DNA from: an uncultured Lachnospiraceae bacterium | GTDB lineage: Bacteria > Bacillota > Clostridia > Lachnospirales > Lachnospiraceae | Assembly (NCBI GenBank): GCA_902803015.1 | Contig: CADCOL010000092.1 | Location: 1-9,598, forward strand | Direction of reading: 5' to 3' | Length of the DNA stretch: 9,598 nt | Part shown: piece after piece, positions 1 to 6,300 of the stretch | Numbering within the stretch: position 1 is the first letter of the stretch | Layout of the letters: each line of letters begins with the position of its first letter | The notes under the pieces: generated by a model | Seen by the model: only the letters and a program-made list of their open reading frames with translations | Told to the model about the DNA's origin: nothing | Database searches by the model: none | Made by a program: the position numbers and the translations under genes

Positions 1-1
1 A

Positions 2-805
2 GACTTGTCGGTTCAACTTTTGATATCCGCTTTGGAAAAGAATCCTGCGGCATTATGGGAACAAATGCATATTCAGTCCGATGCCGTTTTGGTAAACCAG
101 TGCGATTCGGAAGGGGAAGAAGAAACGGAGCGTGACGGTTATTCTTTCAGAATTGTCTCCATGAAAGAACGTGGCGTCGGATTAAGCAGAAATACATGCA
201 TGATTCACGCGACGGACGATATCGTTCTTTTCTCGGACGATGATATTGTTTACGATCCGGAATACGCGAAGAAAGTTGAAGATGCATTTGCGGCCAATCC
301 GAAGGCGGATATTATCCTCTTCAATGTACGTGTCTGCGAAGAAAGAAAAACCTACTGGAACGAGGATGTTCACAAAGTCACGAAACTGAATTGCGGAAGA
401 TATCCGGCATACAGCATAGCGGCAAAACGGGAACCGGTTGAAAAGGCAGGAGTTCGATTTTCGCTTCTTTTCGGGGGCGGTGCCAGGTATTCCAACGGAG
501 AGGATTCCCTGTTTCTGACGGATTGTATTCGAAAAGGCCTTCGAATTTATACTACACCTGTAGTACTTGGGGAAGAAGTATCGAATGCGTCTACATGGTT
601 TCACGGATTTACGGAGAAGTTCTTTTATGACAGAGGAGTACTCTTTGCGTTTCTGTATCCGCACAGCGCATTGCTTTGGGCATTCCGGTTTGTATATCTG
701 AAATCGGATATCCAAAGCGGAGAAATCGGAAAGTCGAATGCATGGAAACAGATACGGAGCGGAATCAAAGAAGGAAAGCGGTTGCGTAAATGTTCATCTA
801 CCTGA
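2..805 (+). CDS. GT2 family glycosyltransferase, 5' end outside the window
   Basis: A GT-A fold family 2 glycosyltransferase, expected to move a sugar from a nucleotide-sugar donor onto the growing lipid-linked repeat unit at the cytoplasmic membrane face. The frame is open to the left edge. A TTG at position 5 could serve as a start, but the protein already begins inside the first beta strand (SVQLLISAL), so a few N-terminal codons are probably missing. Numbering from that TTG, the visible features are VNQCD at about 30-34, KERGVGLSRN at 54-63, the metal/donor-binding SDDD at 77-80 and GEDSLF at 165-170, which holds the likely catalytic acidic pair. This VNQC...KERG...SRN pattern belongs to a GT2 subgroup I recognise from Firmicute capsule loci. 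The C-terminus is basic and without clear membrane helices. The stop lies inside the next gene (16-base overlap). Donor and acceptor are unknown. Confidence 0.9.
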   Translation, partial: DLSVQLLISALEKNPAALWEQMHIQSDAVLVNQCDSEGEEETERDGYSFRIVSMKERGVGLSRNTCMIHATDDIVLFSDDDIVYDPEYAKKVEDAFAANPKADIILFNVRVCEERKTYWNEDVHKVTKLNCGRYPAYSIAAKREPVEKAGVRFSLLFGGGARYSNGEDSLFLTDCIRKGLRIYTTPVVLGEEVSNASTWFHGFTEKFFYDRGVLFAFLYPHSALLWAFRFVYLKSDIQSGEIGKSNAWKQIRSGIKEGKRLRKCSST

Positions 806-1878
806 TTCTGGCTGCCCTGACCATCTTTATGGCCATGGGCGTGGAGAAAAAACAGAATATTGTTCTCGCGGGAAATGAAAAGGTATTCACCAGAGGAAAG
901 CTTCGAAACGTAAGTCTTCTTTTCGGTATTTTCTTCTTCCTGTTTGCTTTGTCCGCATGCCGTGTCGCAATCGGCAACGATTATTGGGAGTATACATCCA
1001 TATTCAGCCTGATTGCGCAGAATCGTTATGTGTCCACGGAATTCGGTTTTAACACATTTGTTCGGATTTGCCATTTTATCTTTGGAAAAGAGAATTATAT
1101 TATCATTTTCGCAATTGTGGCGGCGGTAACCATTTTCTTTTCCCTGAAAGCAATATATGAGCTGAGCGAGAACTTCGGATATGCGTTTTTCCTGTATATG
1201 GTATTTGGAATCTACCTTTCCGGATTCAATTCCATTCGGTATTACCTGGTGTTGGCGCTTGCCATGTTTTCGGTGGTTTACCTTCTTCGGAAAGAATATG
1301 AAAAGTTTGTAATTTTGCTTTTGTTTGCATCCACCTTCCATATGTCCGTGCTGTTTTGCCTGGTAGTATATCCGCTTGCAAAACTTCGCTGGAAGGTATG
1401 GGTGTATCCGGTACTCGGTGTGCTGGCGGCAAGTCTGCTTGCATTCCCGAACTTCTACAGACGGATTATATTCTTCTTCTATCCGTTCTATGAAGGATCG
1501 GTATATGATACGCAGACGACCAGCCTGATACAGATTGCCCGCTGTGCAACGGTGCTGGTCTTTGCGCTTGTTTTTATCAAAAACGGCTGGAAGGACAAAG
1601 AAGAAAACCGATTCTATTTTAAGCTGAATCTTCTTGCACTTTTGGTTTACTGTTGTTGTTCCTTTATGCCGGTAATATCAAGAATCGGGTATTTTCTGAA
1701 TGTGTATCAGATTTTCCTGATTCCGGCAGTGATTTCGAAAATTGAGAAGAAGTGGCTGCGTGTATTTTGTATTATAGCCGTGGCTCTCATCGGAACGGGT
1801 TACTTTCTGTTCTTTCTGCATACCTGCAAAGATGAGGCAACGCACATTGTTCCTTACTGGAACTGGATTATGTATTAG
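790..1878 (+). CDS. EpsG-family polysaccharide polymerase (Wzy-like membrane protein)
   Basis: A polytopic membrane protein of 362 residues, the usual size for EpsG-family proteins, which are thought to polymerise exported undecaprenyl-linked repeat units outside the membrane. Hydrophobic segments appear at roughly 1-17, 41-58, 102-120, 131-147, 150-166, 172-195, 203-219, 245-263, 278-296, 300-317 and 323-343. Family hallmarks are visible: an N-terminal helix followed by a basic loop, the R58...G62-N63-D64-Y65 motif after the second helix, N147-S-I-R150 at the start of a helix, F183-H184 in STFHMS, and a short aromatic tail ending in PYWNWIMY. The ATG at 790 is preceded by AAGGAAAG (771-778, spacing 11) and lies inside the end of the preceding glycosyltransferase gene, suggesting coupled translation. 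Wzy-type proteins diverge strongly, so the assignment rests on these motifs and on context. An O-acetyltransferase or flippase fits the pattern less well. Confidence 0.85.
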   Translation: MFIYLILAALTIFMAMGVEKKQNIVLAGNEKVFTRGKLRNVSLLFGIFFFLFALSACRVAIGNDYWEYTSIFSLIAQNRYVSTEFGFNTFVRICHFIFGKENYIIIFAIVAAVTIFFSLKAIYELSENFGYAFFLYMVFGIYLSGFNSIRYYLVLALAMFSVVYLLRKEYEKFVILLLFASTFHMSVLFCLVVYPLAKLRWKVWVYPVLGVLAASLLAFPNFYRRIIFFFYPFYEGSVYDTQTTSLIQIARCATVLVFALVFIKNGWKDKEENRFYFKLNLLALLVYCCCSFMPVISRIGYFLNVYQIFLIPAVISKIEKKWLRVFCIIAVALIGTGYFLFFLHTCKDEATHIVPYWNWIMY

Positions 1879-1880
1879 AC

Positions 1881-1884
1881 AGGG
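1881..1884 (+). promoter_or_regulatory. Ribosome binding site for the WfgS-like GT2
   Basis: AGGG in the 12-base gap after the polymerase gene. It sits 6 bases before ATG 1891 and 9 bases before ATG 1894, so it supports either ATG over the in-frame TTG at 1885, which directly abuts it. Confidence 0.5.
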
Positions 1885-1890
1885 TTGATT

Positions 1891-2751
1891 ATGATGAGAT
1901 TTACAGTCGTTACGGTTTGCTACAATGCCGGAAACAAACTTCGCGAAACGGTTAAAAACATACTGGAACAAAAAGGTATTGCGTTCGAACTGTTGATTAA
2001 AGACGGAGCGTCCAAAGACGATTCGCTGATGAAATGTGAGGAGTTTCTGGTATCAAACGGATACAGGAAAACAAAGCAGACGGAAACCGAGAACCGGTTT
2101 GAAAAAGGAGATTCAAATAGTCCGATTGTACGGATTGTCAGCGAACCGGACAAAGGTATATATGATGCAATGAACCGTGCCGTTAAGCTCGCACGCGGAG
2201 AATACATTTCGTTCATGAATTGCGGAGACGGATATTTTACACCGGATGTTTTATTAAAAACCGACTTAAAAATCCGGGAAAGCAAAAACAGGGGAATTTA
2301 TTACGGGGATGCATATTTCCGTAAGGCAGGAACCGTAATGCATATGCCGCAGAAGATTACGCCGTCGCAGTGTTATCGTCATATTCCAAACCATCAGGCA
2401 TGTTTTTTCAAAAGAGATTTGTGGGCGAGCAAGCAACTGAATCCGAAGTATCGCATCCGTGCGGATTACGAGTTCTTTTTATACCAGTATTTTGTCGGTA
2501 AAGCGGATCCCGTTTATCTGGGCATTGTGGTTGCGGATTATGAAGGCGGCGGTTACAGCGAGACAAAAGAGAACCGAAAACGTGATCGCTATGAACACAA
2601 AGTCGTAACGGAAAAATACATGACCAAAAAACAGATTCGCAAAGAGAAAGCATTCGGAGTTTTGACACTGCAGCCGTTACGAAGATGGATAGCATCCGAT
2701 TCACCGTTCTCGGCTCTTTACGACCGAATCAGAAAGAAAATGTATCGATGA
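1891..2751 (+). CDS. GT2 family glycosyltransferase, WfgS/WcaE-like
   Basis: A family 2 glycosyltransferase of about 286 residues, resembling the WfgS/WcaE-like group of O-antigen and colanic-acid enzymes. The N-terminal strand TVVTVCYNAG (6-15) opens the nucleotide-binding domain. KDGAS (37-41) corresponds to the usual DGaS motif. SEPDKGIYDAMN (84-95) is the diagnostic signature of this group, and NCGD (110-113) takes the place of the common NSGD/NAGD acidic motif. NHQACFFKRDLW (168-178) and RADYEF (190-195), then GGGYS, match the acceptor half of the family. A charged stretch at about 54-80 lies between KDGAS and SEPDKG and looks longer than in typical relatives. The start is ATG 1891 or ATG 1894; both suit the upstream AGGG, and the second would give 285 residues. 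The stop overlaps the next start as ATGA. The sugar specificity cannot be told. Confidence 0.92.
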   Translation: MMRFTVVTVCYNAGNKLRETVKNILEQKGIAFELLIKDGASKDDSLMKCEEFLVSNGYRKTKQTETENRFEKGDSNSPIVRIVSEPDKGIYDAMNRAVKLARGEYISFMNCGDGYFTPDVLLKTDLKIRESKNRGIYYGDAYFRKAGTVMHMPQKITPSQCYRHIPNHQACFFKRDLWASKQLNPKYRIRADYEFFLYQYFVGKADPVYLGIVVADYEGGGYSETKENRKRDRYEHKVVTEKYMTKKQIRKEKAFGVLTLQPLRRWIASDSPFSALYDRIRKKMYR

Positions 2752-4037
2752 GAGTTTTATGGATTTGCAATCAGTGTGTTCCGCAGATTGCCGAAGAACT
2801 GAATATTCCGTCCTCCAATAAAGAGGGCTGGATTGCCGGTCTTTATGAAGCATTACGCAGTGAGGAAGAACGGTTTACACTCGGGATTGCATTTCCGTAT
2901 GCGGAGGATAAGAACTATCTGCCGCAAGGTATTCGGGTATATGGATTTGTGGAAAATACCGAACACCCGGAGCATTATGACGAGAGGACTACCGAACGGA
3001 TTCGCGCGATTATTGATGATTTTCGGCCGGATATTGTGCATGTGTTCGGAACGGAGTACGGTCATACCTTATCTGCGGCAAAGGCATTGAACTGTCCCTC
3101 GAAACTTTTGATCGGTTTTCAGGGTGTGTGTTCGGCTTTGTCGGAAGCCTATCTTACGGGAGTGGATGAGAAATGGATTCATCGTGCGACTTTGCGTGAC
3201 CGCCTGAAGGATGACAATTTAATCCGACAAAAAGAGAAATTTGCCAAACGGGCGGAACATGAAAAAGAAGCGCTGCAACTGGCAGGGTATGTGACGGGAA
3301 GAACGAAACTTGACAGAGAATATGCGAAACGGTTAAATCCCGAAGCAGAATACCTGTCCATGAACGAAACCATGCGCAAACCGTTTTATGAGGGACAGTG
3401 GGATTCTCAGAAGTTTGTAAAGCATTCGGTTTTCGTTTCGCAGTGTGACTATCCGATAAAGGGATTCCATATTCTGATAAAGGCGTTGTCCATTCTGAAG
3501 GAAGAGTATTCGGATATCAGCGTGCGCGTTGCGGGAAATACGATTACGGGCGAGGGCGGACTTAAAAAAAGAATCCTGATCTCAACATACGGCAAGTATT
3601 TAAGACATTTACTGAAACAAACCGGAACGGACGGGATGGTTCGCTTCCTCGGAAAATGTACGGCGGAGGAAATGAAAAAAGAATATTTGTCCTGCGCGGT
3701 GTTTGTTCTCCCATCCGTTATGGAGAATTCTCCGAACTGCCTTGGAGAGGCAATGCTTCTGGGAGTGCCGTGCGTTGCAAGTAATGTCGGCGGAGTTTCG
3801 GATATTCTGGCGCCGGAACAAAACGGTATCCTTTATGACGGAAACAATCCCGTGAAACTGGCCGAAGCCATAAAAGAAATGTTTCGGATGACCGATGAAA
3901 AGGATGAAAGATTGTACGGAATGCTCGAACGGTCGAGAACGGACGCTGCTGTCCGGCATGACGGAAACCTAAACTGTAAGACGTTGATGTCCGTTTACGA
4001 AACAATAATGCAAAAACAGGAAACTGCATCGGAATGA
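2748..4037 (+). CDS. GT4 family glycosyltransferase (GT-B fold)
   Basis: A retaining GT-B fold glycosyltransferase of 429 residues. The N-terminal acceptor domain begins RVLWICNQCVP and has DIVHVFGTEYGHT at 95-107. A central GRTKLDR...NPEAEY block (184-202), NETMRKPFY (206-214) and then HSVFVSQCDYPIKGFH (226-241) mark a GT4 subgroup familiar from Clostridia and Bacteroidetes polysaccharide loci. The C-terminal donor domain carries VRFLGKC (298-304) and the EX7E motif, E326 to E334 in MENSPNCLGEA, followed by GVPCVASNVGG (339-349). The start was chosen at ATG 2748 because it gives the ATGA overlap with the previous stop and begins right at the first beta strand. An upstream in-frame ATG at 2685 would add 21 residues that merely overlap the previous gene. 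No strong Shine-Dalgarno is visible, so translation is probably coupled. Donor sugar is unknown. Confidence 0.94.
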   Translation: MRVLWICNQCVPQIAEELNIPSSNKEGWIAGLYEALRSEEERFTLGIAFPYAEDKNYLPQGIRVYGFVENTEHPEHYDERTTERIRAIIDDFRPDIVHVFGTEYGHTLSAAKALNCPSKLLIGFQGVCSALSEAYLTGVDEKWIHRATLRDRLKDDNLIRQKEKFAKRAEHEKEALQLAGYVTGRTKLDREYAKRLNPEAEYLSMNETMRKPFYEGQWDSQKFVKHSVFVSQCDYPIKGFHILIKALSILKEEYSDISVRVAGNTITGEGGLKKRILISTYGKYLRHLLKQTGTDGMVRFLGKCTAEEMKKEYLSCAVFVLPSVMENSPNCLGEAMLLGVPCVASNVGGVSDILAPEQNGILYDGNNPVKLAEAIKEMFRMTDEKDERLYGMLERSRTDAAVRHDGNLNCKTLMSVYETIMQKQETASE

Positions 4038-5221
4038 AAGTAACCTTTGTTTCCAATTACATAAATCACCATCAGGTTCCTTTGTCAAATGAGCTGTATC
4101 GTCTTCTGGGTGAAGATTATGCTTTTGTTCAAACGGAACCCATGGAAGAAGAACGCATAAAGCAGGGGTGGGCAAAGGATTATTCCACGCTTCCCTATCT
4201 GCGGATTTATACGGACAATCCGTCGGAAGTACAAAAAGAAATAGATGAAAGCGATGTTGTGATTTTTGACGGTTTGGAAGACGAGTCTTATATTGCAGAC
4301 CGGTTAAAGGAAGGCAGAATCGTAATCCGGGCGTGGGAACGCCTTTACCGCGAAGGCCAGTGGAAGGCCATATCCCCAAGAGGGCTGATTCGCAAATATC
4401 ACGATCATACGAGATATTCCAAGGCTCCCGTTTATCTGCTTTGTTGCGGAGCATATGTGGCGGATGATTTTGAAATCATAAAAGCTTATCGCGGGAAAAG
4501 ATATAAGTGGGGATATTTTCCCGAGTTCCTGCCGTCGGAAGAATCCGAAAGAAAAGAATGGAAAGAACATGACATTCCCCATATTCTCTGGGCAGGAAGA
4601 TTCCTGAAATTAAAGCATGCCATGGATGCGCTTGAAGCATTGAGAGTCTTAAAGGACGAAGGCCTGAAATTTGAAATGACCTTAATCGGCGGCGGAGAGT
4701 GCGAGGAGGAATTGAAGGAATTTGTCCGCGTGAACGCGATGGAAAGCTGTGTACATTTTACCGGGTTCCTAAGTCCGGAAGAAGTACGTGAATATATGAA
4801 ACGCGCGAACATCTATCTGTTTACAAGCAATTTCGAAGAGGGATGGGGAGCAGTCATAAATGAGGCCATGAACAGCGGATGCGCGGTCATAGCTTCCCAT
4901 GCAACCGGTGCAGCACCTTTTCTGATCCGGGACGGAAGGAATGGCCTGATATACAAAAGTGAGGACGTGAAGTCTCTTACGGATGCTTTGAGAGGATTGG
5001 TAACAGACCGTGATGAATGCCGGAGAATGGGCGAGGCAGCATACCAGACGATTGCTACGGAATGGAATCCGGAGGTTGCGGCAAAACGTCTTTACAATCT
5101 TTGCGAACTCATAATGTCGGGGGCCCCTGCATTTGAAGCAGACGGACCAATCAGTGAGGCAAAGGTGATTCCGGAAAAGAAGATGTATGAGTATGTTAAG
5201 GGAGAGTGGCAATGCCCGTAG
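4034..5221 (+). CDS. GT4 family glycosyltransferase (GT-B fold)
   Basis: A second GT-B glycosyltransferase, 395 residues. The N-terminal half starts KVTFVSNYINHHQVPL (2-17) and contains QTEPMEEERIKQGW (33-46), DVVIFDG (74-80), ERLYREGQWKAISPRG (102-117) and YKWGYFPEF (157-165), a conserved pattern I associate with Lachnospiraceae and related Firmicutes. The donor domain has LWAGRFLKLKH (185-195), TLIGGGE (216-222), FTGFLSPEEVREY (242-254) and the EX7E pair E269/E277 in EEGWGAVINEA. AVIASHATGAAPFL follows, with the nucleotide-sugar loop GRNGLIY at 301-307. The start ATG overlaps the previous stop as ATGA. After the last domain there is a tail of about 30 residues, from roughly 362 to the end, that looks unstructured. 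The product probably adds one hexose-type residue to the lipid-linked intermediate in the cytoplasm; donor and linkage are unknown. Confidence 0.95.
   Translation: MKVTFVSNYINHHQVPLSNELYRLLGEDYAFVQTEPMEEERIKQGWAKDYSTLPYLRIYTDNPSEVQKEIDESDVVIFDGLEDESYIADRLKEGRIVIRAWERLYREGQWKAISPRGLIRKYHDHTRYSKAPVYLLCCGAYVADDFEIIKAYRGKRYKWGYFPEFLPSEESERKEWKEHDIPHILWAGRFLKLKHAMDALEALRVLKDEGLKFEMTLIGGGECEEELKEFVRVNAMESCVHFTGFLSPEEVREYMKRANIYLFTSNFEEGWGAVINEAMNSGCAVIASHATGAAPFLIRDGRNGLIYKSEDVKSLTDALRGLVTDRDECRRMGEAAYQTIATEWNPEVAAKRLYNLCELIMSGAPAFEADGPISEAKVIPEKKMYEYVKGEWQCP
5201..5206 (+). promoter_or_regulatory. Ribosome binding site deciding the start at 5212
   Basis: GGAGAG, preceded by AA/TAAG, lies inside the end of the upstream GT4 gene and 5 bases before ATG 5212. 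It favours that ATG over the in-frame GTG at 5206, which overlaps the site, and over ATG 5227, which lacks a well-placed site. Confidence 0.6.
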
Positions 5222-6258
5222 AGGAAATGCGGAAAGATAAAATATCGGTTGTGGTTCCGGTATACAATGCCGAAAAGGATTTGCCGCGTTTGATGGAATC
5301 CCTGCTTTCCCAGACATATCCCGAAATAGAGATTGTTTTGGTAAATGACGGGTCAAAGGATTCTTCCGGAAAACTTTGCGACGAATACGGCTCGAAGTTC
5401 CCGAATGTTTTTGCTTATCATCAGGAAAATGCAGGATCTTCTGCGGCAAGGAATGAAGGCATACGTCATGCGACCGGTGATTATATCGGATTTTGCGACA
5501 GCGACGATTATGTGGAAAAAGACATGTATGAAAGTCTTTTATCGGCGGCAAAGGATAACCCGGACGGAAAGATTTATCAGATTATGACCTGTTACGAAAC
5601 GCAAAGCGGCGAGGTTCTGCTCGGGCCGGTTGCGGATTCCGAAGAAGTGAAAGCGATTCCTTCGGCGGAAATGTTCCGGCTTCTGATGCTGCATAAAGGT
5701 GACGCATCCTTTTGCACCAAACTGCTTCCCGCCGAATGGATGAAGAATTACTCCTTTCCCGAGGGAAAACTGAATGAGGATTTTGAACTCCTGCTTCGAA
5801 TGATTCAGAATACGGATTGCGTGTACAGTGTGGAAAAACTCGGCTATCATATTGTTCTTTCCGATGTCAGCAACACAAGAGGAACATTTAAAAGAGAATT
5901 CTATGATGCCATGATTGCCAATTCGGATACTGCTTACCGGTTGGCAGAGGAAAAATTCCCACAGGCACTTCCCGAGGCAGAACGCTTTCGTTTCTTTCAA
6001 AGGCTGGATTATCTTCTTCATATTCCGGTCGAAGAAATGAAGAACAATGAAGTTTGCGACGGAATTATTCGTTTTCTTCGGGAGAACAAGGATCGAATTG
6101 ATAAGAATCCTTTTCTTTCCGCAAAAGAGAAGAAGAATCTTAAGATTCTGATGCGCTGTCCAAAACTTTCGAAGCGGGCACACCGCGTCGTGATGAAAGT
6201 AAAGAAACCCGGGAAACAGGTAATCTATACCGGTGCGCCGGAAAGTGAAGGAACCTGA
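5212..6258 (+). CDS. GT2 family glycosyltransferase (GT-A fold)
   Basis: An inverting-type family 2 glycosyltransferase of 348 residues. After a short charged leader it shows ISVVVPVYNAEKDL (11-24), SLLSQTYPEIEIVLVNDGSKDSS (30-52) with the nucleotide-binding NDGS, NAGSSAARNEGI (73-84) and the metal-binding DSDD at 96-99. The acceptor half has FCTKLLPAEWM (167-177) and KLNEDFELLLRM (186-197), where E189-D190 is the likely catalytic acidic pair. The C-terminal 100 residues are helical, charged and basic at the end, with no membrane helix. It overlaps the upstream GT4 gene by 10 bases. It belongs to the large SpsA/EpsJ-like group, in which sequence alone does not predict the donor, so only a general sugar-transfer role in repeat-unit assembly is claimed. 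Confidence 0.95.
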   Translation: MPVEEMRKDKISVVVPVYNAEKDLPRLMESLLSQTYPEIEIVLVNDGSKDSSGKLCDEYGSKFPNVFAYHQENAGSSAARNEGIRHATGDYIGFCDSDDYVEKDMYESLLSAAKDNPDGKIYQIMTCYETQSGEVLLGPVADSEEVKAIPSAEMFRLLMLHKGDASFCTKLLPAEWMKNYSFPEGKLNEDFELLLRMIQNTDCVYSVEKLGYHIVLSDVSNTRGTFKREFYDAMIANSDTAYRLAEEKFPQALPEAERFRFFQRLDYLLHIPVEEMKNNEVCDGIIRFLRENKDRIDKNPFLSAKEKKNLKILMRCPKLSKRAHRVVMKVKKPGKQVIYTGAPESEGT

Positions 6259-6268
6259 TTCCAATCAG
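6255..6268 (+). repeat. Short inverted repeat over the GT2 stop codon
   Basis: CTGATT at 6255-6260 and AATCAG at 6263-6268 are perfect reverse complements separated by two bases, spanning the TGA stop. The stem is only 6 bp with a very tight loop, and it is followed by an A-rich run, not a T-run, so it does not look like a terminator on the + strand. It may be chance or a weak structure in the mRNA. Confidence 0.35.
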
Positions 6269-6300
6269 AAAAAATAAAAAAGGCTGGGAAAGCTTAAATA

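Noticed and set aside
625..1341. Open frame of 238 codons on the minus strand
   Set aside because: It is opposite the polymerase gene, and its hydrophilic, Lys/Asn/Gln-rich translation is the expected complement of a membrane protein. No domain was seen.
2685..2747. N-terminal extension of the first GT4 from ATG 2685
   Set aside because: The added 21 residues come before the canonical first strand (RVLWICNQC) and only re-read the end of the previous gene. ATG 2748 gives the common ATGA overlap.
4769..5551. Long open frame of 260 codons on the minus strand
   Set aside because: It lies fully opposite two well-supported glycosyltransferase genes, its translation is rich in Cys, His, Phe and Arg with no recognisable domain, and it spans a gene junction. 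It is a shadow of the + strand codon use.
5539..6264. Open frame of 241 codons on the minus strand
   Set aside because: It is opposite the DSDD-containing GT2, shows no family motif, and has the Phe/Ile/Arg-heavy composition of an antisense shadow.
6255..6290. Possible rho-independent terminator after the GT2 gene
   Set aside because: The stem is 6 bp with a 2-base loop, AT-rich, and followed by As and not Ts on the + strand, so it lacks the terminator pattern in the direction of transcription.
6259..6300. Possible internal promoter in the gap before the ABC transporter
   Set aside because: TAAATA near the start codon has no matching -35 box at a suitable distance, and A-richness alone is not evidence.
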